From Acidobacteriota bacterium (GTDB taxonomy: Bacteria; Acidobacteriota; Terriglobia; Terriglobales; Acidobacteriaceae), in the NCBI GenBank assembly GCA_028876395.1, contig JAGWRX010000200.1, positions 1 to 33,662 of the forward strand: a stretch of DNA of 33,662 nt. Reading direction: 5' to 3'. The stretch's first letter is position 1. Each line of letters starts with the position of its first letter. The notes under the pieces are model-generated. The model was not told the DNA's origin and did no database searches. It saw nothing but the letters and a program-made list of their open reading frames with translations. The position numbers were made by a program, and so were the translations under genes. Below, in pieces: positions 8,226-15,868 of the stretch.

Positions 8226-9503
8226 GTGCCCGCGAGCGATCAAAGGGAAAGCGAATTGAGTTTACGGCAGGATCAGCGCGCGGATGATTGGAATGAGTTG
8301 ATGGAGCAGTCTTCGTTGACGAGAGCAATGCGGAAGGGCGTTCAAGCCTCGGCTGGACTCAGCCCGCGGGAGATCGCGCTCGGCTTGAGCCGGAGCCGGC
8401 GCGAATTCCTGCGGGGAGCGGCCGGAGCGGCGCTGGGAAGCGCGCTGATGACCGCCAGCCCTTTCCTGCACGGAGAGACGGCTCGCAAGAAGCGGAAGAT
8501 CATTGTGGTGACGTTCGGCGGCGGCGCGCGGGACCAGGAGACATTTGCGCCGGAAGGCCAGGACAATATTCCGCATATGCTGCAGGAGCTGGTTCCTCAA
8601 TCGAGCTTCTTCACGCATGTGACGAACCAGGGGATTCTGGGTCACTATGTTGCGACGGCAAGCCTGACGACGGGCGTGTATGAGACGCTGAACAACTTCT
8701 CTGCCATTCCGCCGGAGCATCCGACGGTTTTCGAGTATTTTCGCAAGGATCTGAAGCGTCCGGCTTCAGACGCGTGGGTTGTGGCGCCAAGCAACGGGTT
8801 CAACCGTATCGGCGAAAGCGAATGCCGTTCGTATGGTCCAGGTCTCGGGGCCAGGGTGATATTGCCCAAGCACCTGCTGGGCGCGGCCACTCCGGGAGCG
8901 AGCACGGACTTCGCACACCTGTTGCGCGACAACTACGAAAATCCTCTTTACACGCCGGAGCTTGGAGGGGGCGAGTTTGAGTTGCAGCAACTGGAGACGA
9001 TCCTGCGCCTTTCGGTGGATGACTTCATGGCGCACGCGCGGGCAGTGTCGAGCCCGGATGAGCTTTCGGTGTACATTGCCAAGCGGCTGATGCAGCAGGA
9101 AGCGCCGAGCCTTCTGTGGATCACGATGCACGACATCGATATTGCACATTCCGGCGCGTACTCGCTGTATGTTGAGGCAATCCAGCGCACCGACCGGCTG
9201 TGCGCGGAACTGTGGAAGGCGGTTGAAAGCGAACCCGAATACGCAGGCAACACGACGCTGTTTATCCTTCCGGACTTTGGGCGGGATGCCGACTATGACG
9301 CCGGGGGAAATGGATTTCAACACCACCGCACGGGCGACGCAGCCAGCCGCACAACATGGATGATGGCGCTTGGCGCGGGCGTGCGACAGGGAGTGCTGTT
9401 CGATCAGCCGATGCAATCGATTGATCTGGTGCCGAGCCTGGGCGCGATGATGGGGTTCTCGCCCACGCAATCGCAGGGCAGGCCAATCAGGGAGTTGTTG
9501 TAG
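8226..9503 (+). CDS. Tat-exported alkaline-phosphatase-superfamily-like protein, copy 1
   Basis: 425 residues. After a ~55-residue N-region there is a twin-arginine signal SRREFLRGAAGAALG. The mature part resembles the alkaline phosphatase/sulfatase/DUF1501 fold: an opening strand IIVVTFGGGARDQETF, then NIPHML, a middle motif HDIDIAHSGAYSLYVEAI followed by DRL, and LPDFGRD, then QHHRTG and TTWMMALGAGV. The usual metal-binding Asp of the first strand (typically DG) is replaced by GG, so classic two-metal hydrolysis is uncertain. GTG 8226 has GAGG 10 bp upstream; TTG 8256 (after AAAGGGA) is an alternative start. The next gene begins 4 bp after the stop, implying coupling. A homologous gene lies inverted at 12130-13359. 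Substrate unknown. Confidence 0.75.
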   Translation: MPASDQRESELSLRQDQRADDWNELMEQSSLTRAMRKGVQASAGLSPREIALGLSRSRREFLRGAAGAALGSALMTASPFLHGETARKKRKIIVVTFGGGARDQETFAPEGQDNIPHMLQELVPQSSFFTHVTNQGILGHYVATASLTTGVYETLNNFSAIPPEHPTVFEYFRKDLKRPASDAWVVAPSNGFNRIGESECRSYGPGLGARVILPKHLLGAATPGASTDFAHLLRDNYENPLYTPELGGGEFELQQLETILRLSVDDFMAHARAVSSPDELSVYIAKRLMQQEAPSLLWITMHDIDIAHSGAYSLYVEAIQRTDRLCAELWKAVESEPEYAGNTTLFILPDFGRDADYDAGGNGFQHHRTGDAASRTTWMMALGAGVRQGVLFDQPMQSIDLVPSLGAMMGFSPTQSQGRPIRELL

Positions 9504-9507
9504 CTTT

Positions 9508-10716
9508 ATGCTGCCGCGCGATCTTCAACCCGAACAGTTTGCCGGCTATCCTGCTGAGGCGAGGAAGCTGACGGTGGCGCACCTGGGCGCTCTACGGCAG
9601 CTTCCTGTGAGCTTTGTGCCAAGCCTGCTGCGGGAAGTGATCGACTACGATTTCAAATTTCCGGCTGAGCGATCCGCAATCGATAAGGAACTTGCCATCC
9701 TGAGTTCGCTGTCGCAGGAGCAGATCACAGAACGGTTCCGAGGCTTTGCGCAGTTGACGATTTCTGCAAAGCTTGAGCAGTTTGACTGGATCAATGAACC
9801 GGCGCAGTTCGTTGAACAACAGTCGGCGTATCTTTGGACAACGCATCAGCTTGACGCGTTTCGAAGGGCGGCGACGGAGTACGGGACTCGATTGCAGGCT
9901 GAGGCGCCTCCCGATCCGATGCCCGTGCGTCGGCTTGGCATCGCGGTTATCGGGCAGGGTGTGACGTCCTACGATGTGCCTCTGTTTCGCAACCTGCGCG
10001 CGCATGGGACTTATTTCGGGCAGGTGAAGCCGGAGAATGGGCTTGAACTGCTGCTGGGCGCAGTGGCGGAGCGGGCCAAGGCGCATCCTGTTCCCTATGG
10101 GCACTGGTATGTGGATGGCGGCAGCGCAGCAGATTGCAGCCCAGCATTGACCTGCGTTTCATACAACGCGCTGGAGCCGGTGCGCGCAGCGCTGCTGAAG
10201 AATATCGACGCAGAGATTGCGCGCCCGGGCATGGGGCCGGAGCAGTTGCGCACGCATCTGGCGCGGCTGACGCCGCCGGACCTGGGCATGAAGAGCGAAG
10301 GGAATGCTGTGCTGGATCGCTTCCAGATGAAGCTGTTTACGGAAGGCTCGGGGACGCAGATTTTCAGTACGACCTTTGCGCAGTGGACGGCGCGCGAGGT
10401 TCTGCGGCGGGCGCAGGCGCTTACGCTGCTGGTGCGCTTTGCGCCGCGGCAACGGCAACGGCCGATGAACGAGCTGCTGACGAACGTTCACAGTAATGCC
10501 GGGGTTGACGCGACGGGGTCCCTTATCGATGGAGACATGGCGGCGTACTACCAGTGGATCAACCAGCAGCGGCTGCCGGGCGCTGACCAGTCGTCGTTCC
10601 TGGTGTGGTTTGAAGGGCACAGCCAGGCCCTTGTGATTGCTCCCACGCTGCCGCGGGGCACTGAGTCAAGCTCGGCTATTGATCTTGGGAAGCTGCTTTC
10701 GCTGGCTGCCGGCTGA
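9508..10716 (+). CDS. Unrecognised ~400-residue partner protein, copy 1
   Basis: 402 residues, no signal peptide and no membrane segment, so probably cytoplasmic. I do not recognise the family. It is homologous to the product of 10814-12112. Shared features: near the N-terminus LP-x2-F-x-P, then FP-x-ER and an SL-x2-Q-x5-FR segment (residues ~30-80); a central SYNALEPVRAAL helix (cf. SYQRLDLYRQAF); and near residue 290 the motif GSGTQIFSTTFAQWTAREV followed by LRRA (cf. GNGAVIYGNSFVEWAASEA followed by FRRA). The C-terminal region has GSLIDGDMAAYYQW and LVWFEG. It starts 4 bp after the alkaline-phosphatase-like gene without a strong SD of its own, suggesting translational coupling. A role as accessory or regulator of the exported enzyme is inference only. 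Confidence 0.8.
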   Translation: MLPRDLQPEQFAGYPAEARKLTVAHLGALRQLPVSFVPSLLREVIDYDFKFPAERSAIDKELAILSSLSQEQITERFRGFAQLTISAKLEQFDWINEPAQFVEQQSAYLWTTHQLDAFRRAATEYGTRLQAEAPPDPMPVRRLGIAVIGQGVTSYDVPLFRNLRAHGTYFGQVKPENGLELLLGAVAERAKAHPVPYGHWYVDGGSAADCSPALTCVSYNALEPVRAALLKNIDAEIARPGMGPEQLRTHLARLTPPDLGMKSEGNAVLDRFQMKLFTEGSGTQIFSTTFAQWTAREVLRRAQALTLLVRFAPRQRQRPMNELLTNVHSNAGVDATGSLIDGDMAAYYQWINQQRLPGADQSSFLVWFEGHSQALVIAPTLPRGTESSSAIDLGKLLSLAAG

Positions 10717-10813
10717 CGATCCTAGAGGATTCCGTACGAACGTCATACTGATCTGCTCCGGGGAGGCACTGCGGCTTATTCGTGTGCTGATTCAGGCCGC
10801 GTTTCGCTGAGAC

Positions 10814-12112
10814 TCATGCGATCCTATTGCGCAGCTCGTCGCGGAGACGAGGGAGAGAAATTGGCTGCGTCTCCTGCAGGAGGGCGCATTCCGGAGGGCC
10901 CACCACGTAGGCCTGCGCGATGCTTTCGGCCAGGCAGACGCAGAGGGTGGAGCGCTGGTACTCGTCATAGCGGCTGGCTGCGAGCCACACATAAAGAGCC
11001 AGCATCTGCGCATCGATGGCGCTGCCGGGCAGGTCGTCGACGGACGGTGTCGGGTTGACCTGATCGGGATTGTCGAATACGGCCACGCCGGTGAAGGGCT
11101 TGGGCCTGCTGCGTACGCCGAAACTCGCCGCCAGGAAGCGAGGCCTGGCGCGCCGAAACGCCTCGGAAGCGGCCCATTCCACGAACGAGTTGCCATAAAT
11201 CACGGCGCCGTTTCCGCTGAGATAGAGCGAGCGCAGGAACTCGCGGACCGCGGGGTCGGCAGCCACCTCGGGCGGGCACCAGGGCGTGACGTCCACCTTG
11301 CGCAAGTGATCGAAGACGGCGTCGGCATCGGCGAGATCCTTGCGCATGGTGTTCATTTCATGCGAGAAGGCTTGCCTGTAGAGGTCGAGCCTCTGATAGC
11401 TGAGCAAAATGGCCTTCGGGGCGGCTGCGCCTGAGGGGTCGCGCGCAAGCACGGCGTCTGTCAGGCTTCTTGCCGCGTCCACGACCCATGTATCCGCCGG
11501 TGCGGCTTCAGGGCGAGTACGGACGGCATCGAGCAGCCCTCCGGAAGTTGCGCCGGCTAGAAGGAATTGAAGGGAGCTTTGTCGCGGGGCGGAGGGCGCG
11601 AGTTCGAGCTTCAGGGGTTTGCCAATTCCTTGCCAATGCTTCCAGGCGCTGGCAGCATCGAGGGGAAGAGGCTGAGGGATTTCAAGCAGGACCAGCCTGT
11701 TGGCTGAGGCGGCGCCTGCAGCTTTCGTGCTGAGCGCATGCTGATCGGCCTGGTCAAAGACTGCCTGTACAGCGCGCCGCCAATCCTGAAAGTAGGGAGA
11801 GCGAGCCAGCTCAGACGAGTTCCTGATTGTCTGCTCGCTGGTGGAAAACTGCCATCGGCTGACGCCCATCTTCTCTTCAAGTTGCACCACATCGCGGAAG
11901 AGCAGGGAGGACTGCTGAGGAGTCAGGCTTGCCACGAAAAGAAGGAGCCTCTCGACCGACTGGCGTTCGTTGGGGAAGAGATATTCCCACTGGTGGAGCT
12001 GTTGATTGACAAAGGGCAGAAAGGTGAGGGGCAGGCGCTTGAGCAGGCCCTGGCTCAAGGCGCTCTGAAGATGATCCGGCAAGTTGTCCACGACCTGCAT
12101 TGGTTCTTCCAT
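10814..12112 (-). CDS. Unrecognised ~430-residue partner protein, copy 2
   Basis: 432 residues, paralogue of 9508-10716 and likewise second in its two-gene unit. The conserved N-terminal block reads RLPLTFLPF, then YLFPNERQSV, VASLTPQQ and LLFRDVVQL. The central SYQRLDLYRQAF and the motif GNGAVIYGNSFVEWAASEA followed by FRRA are present, and the C-terminal block is GSAIDAQMLALYVWL. Overall identity with copy 1 looks low (perhaps a quarter of positions by eye), so the duplication is old. No signal peptide or transmembrane stretch. An SD-like GGAG lies 8 bp before ATG 12112; a second ATG follows at residue 5. It is 17 bp downstream of copy 2 of the alkaline-phosphatase-like gene. The function is unknown. 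Confidence 0.8.
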   Translation of the reverse strand: MEEPMQVVDNLPDHLQSALSQGLLKRLPLTFLPFVNQQLHQWEYLFPNERQSVERLLLFVASLTPQQSSLLFRDVVQLEEKMGVSRWQFSTSEQTIRNSSELARSPYFQDWRRAVQAVFDQADQHALSTKAAGAASANRLVLLEIPQPLPLDAASAWKHWQGIGKPLKLELAPSAPRQSSLQFLLAGATSGGLLDAVRTRPEAAPADTWVVDAARSLTDAVLARDPSGAAAPKAILLSYQRLDLYRQAFSHEMNTMRKDLADADAVFDHLRKVDVTPWCPPEVAADPAVREFLRSLYLSGNGAVIYGNSFVEWAASEAFRRARPRFLAASFGVRSRPKPFTGVAVFDNPDQVNPTPSVDDLPGSAIDAQMLALYVWLAASRYDEYQRSTLCVCLAESIAQAYVVGPPECALLQETQPISLPRLRDELRNRIA

Positions 12113-12129
12113 TTTTTCTGCTCCGCCTG

Positions 12130-13359
12130 TCAGGCGCGGAACTCCTTGAGGAGCGAGCCTTGCGACTCCAGCGGACGGCAGCCGAGGAGGCTCGCAAGGG
12201 TTGGACAGAGATCAATGTGGAGGATCGGGCGCTCGACGATTTGGGGCTTGTCCACGGCGGCACCAAGAGCCATCATCCACGCGTCGCGCGTGGATTCCTC
12301 ATTTGCGCGGTGATTGAAGAAACCGTTGGTGGATGAGCCGTCGGGGTCGCGCCCGAATTCCGGGAGGACCACCATGGTGGTTTTGTCGCGGTATGCGGGG
12401 TTGGCCTGCACCTCCTGCCACAGCTGGTAGGTGAGGCGGTCTACCGTGCGGATGCCCGAGAGATGCAGCGCGTAGGAGCCGAAGTGCGCCACTTCGACGT
12501 CAGAAAATGCAACGGTAAGGACGCTTGGCGAGAACTTGCGCATGATTTCGCGGGTCATGAAGAAGGTGAGCTCGTCGCCGGAGGTGGGGCCGCCGCCGTG
12601 CACGAAATCGGCGATGGCGGACTTGAGGCTGGCCTGCACGCGCGGGTCGAGCTTTTCGGCCGCGTCAAATACGTTCCAGCCGAGCCCCTCGTAGTTGCTG
12701 CCCTGCATCGCGCTTTCGAGTTCGGCCTCAACTTTTGCGCGGTCTGCCATGTTGGCCGTTCGCCCGCCGCGCAACGCATCTACGACAGCCGTGAGCATGA
12801 GCTGCTTGGGGAAGACGACGTTGGCGCCGTACGATGGGCCAAAATCAGAAGCTGAGCTTGCACCTATCAGGCTTGTGAGCGCCTTGTTGCTGGCCACAAC
12901 CCAGGTGTCGCTGGCGCCAACGCGCTGCTGCTTGCGGAACTGCTCGAACAATGTCGGCGTGGTGGGGGCAAGCTTGCCCCAGTCGTCCACGCGCTGCCAG
13001 TTGCCGGTGAGGATGCTGGAAATCGCGTTGAAGTGCGCGGTTACGCCTTCGTTGCGCGCGTAGGGATAGAAAAGGGCGTGGGGCAGCAGGTCACCGGCAA
13101 GATGCGGGATGTTCTCGAGGCCTTCGCGGGAGAACGTCTCGGCGCGGCGCACGCCGCCGATGATGACCACCAGGATTTTGTGGCCGGAGCCGGCCGCTGC
13201 GCGCAGTGGCTCGTCCGCGCTGGCCTGCGGGAGCATGAGGCCGGCGATCAGGAGTCCGGCAGCGTGAAGGAATGCGCGCCGGGATTCTTCCACGGGCGAT
13301 GCGAAATCGCCGTCGGACGTGGAGCCGCTTTGGCCGCCGACTCGAAGATCCTTCTCCAT
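12130..13359 (-). CDS. Tat-exported alkaline-phosphatase-superfamily-like protein, copy 2
   Basis: 409 residues from ATG 13359, chosen because GAGGAGG lies 7 bp upstream; a TTG two codons earlier is less likely. A Tat-like signal ESRRAFLHAAGLLIAGLML ends near ASA. The mature part parallels copy 1: ILVVIIGGVRRAETFSREG, NIPHLAG, FSDVEVAHFGSYALHL followed by DRL, LPEFGRD, FFNHRANEES, DAWMMALGAAV, and a C-terminal ESQGSLLKEF (copy 1: QSQGRPIREL). The first-strand acidic residue is again replaced by Gly and the DFGRD motif is EFGRD, so the active site differs from textbook sulfatases in both copies. It heads a two-gene unit convergent with copy 1 and is divergent from the MFS gene. Substrate unknown. 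Confidence 0.75.
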   Translation of the reverse strand: MEKDLRVGGQSGSTSDGDFASPVEESRRAFLHAAGLLIAGLMLPQASADEPLRAAAGSGHKILVVIIGGVRRAETFSREGLENIPHLAGDLLPHALFYPYARNEGVTAHFNAISSILTGNWQRVDDWGKLAPTTPTLFEQFRKQQRVGASDTWVVASNKALTSLIGASSASDFGPSYGANVVFPKQLMLTAVVDALRGGRTANMADRAKVEAELESAMQGSNYEGLGWNVFDAAEKLDPRVQASLKSAIADFVHGGGPTSGDELTFFMTREIMRKFSPSVLTVAFSDVEVAHFGSYALHLSGIRTVDRLTYQLWQEVQANPAYRDKTTMVVLPEFGRDPDGSSTNGFFNHRANEESTRDAWMMALGAAVDKPQIVERPILHIDLCPTLASLLGCRPLESQGSLLKEFRA

Positions 13360-13426
13360 GAGCAAACCTCCTCAGGGCATTGGCCTGGAAGTTCGCTCTC
13401 ACTTGGGGAAGTGAAATGAAAGCAGG

Positions 13427-14809
13427 ATGAATTATATTCACAGCACAGGCCTTAATCAACGCACCGTAGCGAGGAAGAAGTTGTCTGAAACCGAACCGGT
13501 TCTTAATGCACGTCCGGGGCTGCCGCGACGGAGTTGGAGCATCGCCTGGCTGCTGGGCCTCGGCGTTCTTGTAAATTACTTTGACCGAGTCAATCTTTCG
13601 GTTTCCCATGACGCCCTCTTTACCGCATTTGGGATTTCAAACATAACATTCGGCTATCTCTCGGGGGCGTACAACTGGACGTACGCGTTGTGTCAACTGC
13701 CGATTGGGGTCTTGCTGGACAAATTCGGTGTTCGGCGCATTGGCAGGATCAGCACCTTTATATGGAGTCTTGCCTCATTCGGCGCGGCAATCTCGCCCGG
13801 TATTCCCAGCCTGTTCGCGGCGCGATTGACGCTGGGGGTGGGAGAAGCGCCGACCTTCCCCGCCAATGCCAAGGCCATCGGTTCCTGGTTCCCTTCCCGA
13901 GCCCGCAGCTTTGCCACGTCCATATTCGACGCCGCCGCAAAGTTCTCTTCAGCCATGGGCGTGCCCCTGCTGGGCATCGTGCTGCTGAAGATCGGCTGGC
14001 GCTGGAGCTTTGCACTTACCGGCTTTATCAGTTTTGGCTACTTTCTTCTCTTCTGGAGGGTCTATCGCGATCCGGACGAGGACGCTTCACTAAGTGATAT
14101 GGAGAGGAAGTATATTGCGGTGGGGGATGCAGCCCCCGGCGCGATGGAGGAGGTCATCCAGCAGCCTTCGTCGCTGACCTATCTCATAAGACAGCGAAAA
14201 GTTATCGGGCTGGCACTTGGATTTGGCTCCTATAACTATGTCTTCTATCTCTTGCTCACATGGCTGCCGAGTTATCTCTCGATGGCTCTGCACATCGATC
14301 TGCTTCATTCATTCCTGTACACCAGTCTGCCGTGGCTTGTGGCAACGGCAGGCGACCTGGTGGTTGGCGGATGGCTGGTGGATGCGCTGATTCGCAGAGG
14401 CTGGAACGTAAACCTGGTGCGCCAGGTTGTGCTGATCGGCGGCACGACATGCGGACTTGGCATTCTGGGCGCCGCCAGAGCGCACAGCGCGCAGGAAGCA
14501 CTGTTCTGGATCAGCGTCTCCATCGGAGGGCTCTCTGCAGCCGCGCCGGTAGGCTGGTCGGTTCCTTCACTTATCGCAACCAGGAACAACGTGGGCAGGG
14601 TGGGCGGGATTCTTAACTTCTCCAACCAGATATCCGGCATAGCGGCTCCTGTCCTCACGGGATACCTGGTGACAGCCACGCACTCGTTTGCGTGGGCCTT
14701 CAGGGCCTCGGCGATCTATCTTGTCATCGGGATTGCTGCTTATATCTTCCTGCTCGGCAGGATTGAGCCCCCAGAAACTCGTCGAGCGATTGCTGGCGCG
14801 ATATCATGA
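13427..14809 (+). CDS. MFS transporter, anion:cation symporter (ACS, hexuronate/glucarate-type) family
   Basis: 460 residues with about 12 hydrophobic helices. The first-helix signature VNYFDRVNLSVS, the downstream GYLSGAYNWTYALCQLPIG and the loop GVLLDKFGVRR are typical of ACS permeases such as ExuT and GudP, which import sugar acids with protons. The loop after helix 4 (GVGEAPTFPANAKAIGSWFP) is also diagnostic. ATG 13427 lacks a well spaced SD. TTG 13481 has GAGGAAG 6 bp upstream and gives a 17-residue lead before helix 1, so it may be the true start. A LacI-type palindrome lies at 13493-13502. The next gene starts 16 bp after the stop, so this leads a sugar-acid operon with a zinc dehydrogenase and an SDR. 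Exact substrate unproven. Confidence 0.9.
   Translation: MNYIHSTGLNQRTVARKKLSETEPVLNARPGLPRRSWSIAWLLGLGVLVNYFDRVNLSVSHDALFTAFGISNITFGYLSGAYNWTYALCQLPIGVLLDKFGVRRIGRISTFIWSLASFGAAISPGIPSLFAARLTLGVGEAPTFPANAKAIGSWFPSRARSFATSIFDAAAKFSSAMGVPLLGIVLLKIGWRWSFALTGFISFGYFLLFWRVYRDPDEDASLSDMERKYIAVGDAAPGAMEEVIQQPSSLTYLIRQRKVIGLALGFGSYNYVFYLLLTWLPSYLSMALHIDLLHSFLYTSLPWLVATAGDLVVGGWLVDALIRRGWNVNLVRQVVLIGGTTCGLGILGAARAHSAQEALFWISVSIGGLSAAAPVGWSVPSLIATRNNVGRVGGILNFSNQISGIAAPVLTGYLVTATHSFAWAFRASAIYLVIGIAAYIFLLGRIEPPETRRAIAGAIS
13493..13502 (+). promoter_or_regulatory. GAACCGGTTC palindrome, LacI-type operator candidate
   Basis: A perfect 10-bp palindrome with the AACCGGTT core frequent in LacI-family operators, within CTGAAACCGAACCGGTTCTT. 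It lies just inside the MFS gene for either candidate start, so it would act as a roadblock-type operator or be fortuitous coding sequence. Confidence 0.25.
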
Positions 14810-14825
14810 GAGTTATGGAGATTGC

Positions 14826-15857
14826 ATGAAGTCGCTGGTACTCTCTGCATACAAGCAATTGGAACTGGTTGACATGCCCGTGCCGCAACCGGCAGAGGAT
14901 GAGCTGCTGGTGCGCATCAAGGCCTGCGGCATTTGCGGAAGCGATGTTCACGGCTACGATGGCAGCACCGGGCGCAGGCTGCCGCCCATCGTCATGGGAC
15001 ACGAGGCCGCGGGAGTGGTTGAGTCCGTGGGACGCGCGGTGGTGGACTTTCGTCCAGGCGATCGCGTGACATTCGACTCGACGGTTTCCTGCGGCAAGTG
15101 CTTCTATTGCCAGCGGGGCCAGATCAACCTGTGCGATAACCGCGAGGTGGTTGGAGTTTCCACGCCGACATTCAAGCGCATGGGCGCATTCGCGGAGTAT
15201 GTGACGGTGCCTGCGCGGATTTGCTATCCATTGCCGGCAAATATGCCTTATGCGCATGCGGCGCTGATTGAGGCTGTTTCAGTAGCTGTCCATGCCGTGT
15301 CGCTGACTCCGCTGACGCCGACCGATACGGCCGTTGTGGTAGGCGCGGGCATGATTGGCCTGCTGACGATGCAGGCAGTGCGGCATGCGGGGGCGGCGAG
15401 GGTGTTTGTTCTGGACGTGGACGATACGCGACTGGAACTGGCGCGAAGCCTGGGGGCTACTGCGACACTCAACTCGCGCAGCGAGAACGTCATCCAGCGG
15501 ATTCAGGAGCAGTGCGAGGGACGCGGCGCGGATGTTGCGCTGGAATGTGTGGGCACGACTGCGGCAATCAAGCTGGCTGTGGAGGGCGTGAGGAAGGGCG
15601 GCGCCGTGACTCTTGTGGGTAATGTGGCGCCTACGATTGAACTTGGGCTGCAATCAGTGGTCTCGCGCCAGATACGGCTGCAAGGCTCATGCGCTTCGTC
15701 GGGAGAATATCCCGAATGCATTGACCTGATGGCGAGCGGCGCCATTCGCGTGGAGCCGCTGATTTCCGCCGTAGCTCCGCTGGAAGACGGAGTTTCGTGG
15801 TTTGAGCGCCTGTATGCGAGGGAGCCCGGACTGCTTAAGGTTGTTCTGGAACCCTGA
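14826..15857 (+). CDS. Zinc-dependent alcohol dehydrogenase (MDR; sorbitol/L-idonate dehydrogenase-like)
   Basis: 343 residues, NAD(P)-dependent oxidation of a polyol or sugar-acid hydroxyl. Catalytic zinc ligands are visible as Cys37 in CGICGSDVH and His59-Glu60 in GHE. The structural zinc site is Cys89, 92, 95 and 103 (CGKCFYCQRGQINLC). The Rossmann motif VVVGAGMIGLL lies near residue 170, followed by the acidic FVLDVDD typical of NAD binding. The start is ATG 14826, 16 bp after the transporter stop; the frame is open further upstream, but that extension overlaps the transporter gene. With the following SDR and an ACS transporter, the set recalls IdnD-IdnO chemistry (L-idonate to 5-ketogluconate to gluconate); galactitol or threonine dehydrogenase activity cannot be excluded from sequence alone. 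Confidence 0.92.
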   Translation: MKSLVLSAYKQLELVDMPVPQPAEDELLVRIKACGICGSDVHGYDGSTGRRLPPIVMGHEAAGVVESVGRAVVDFRPGDRVTFDSTVSCGKCFYCQRGQINLCDNREVVGVSTPTFKRMGAFAEYVTVPARICYPLPANMPYAHAALIEAVSVAVHAVSLTPLTPTDTAVVVGAGMIGLLTMQAVRHAGAARVFVLDVDDTRLELARSLGATATLNSRSENVIQRIQEQCEGRGADVALECVGTTAAIKLAVEGVRKGGAVTLVGNVAPTIELGLQSVVSRQIRLQGSCASSGEYPECIDLMASGAIRVEPLISAVAPLEDGVSWFERLYAREPGLLKVVLEP

Positions 15858-15868
15858 GGACATATCCA

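Noticed and set aside
10717..10813. Possible shared terminator between the two convergent partner genes
   Set aside because: No stem of useful length with a T-tract could be found in these 97 bases.
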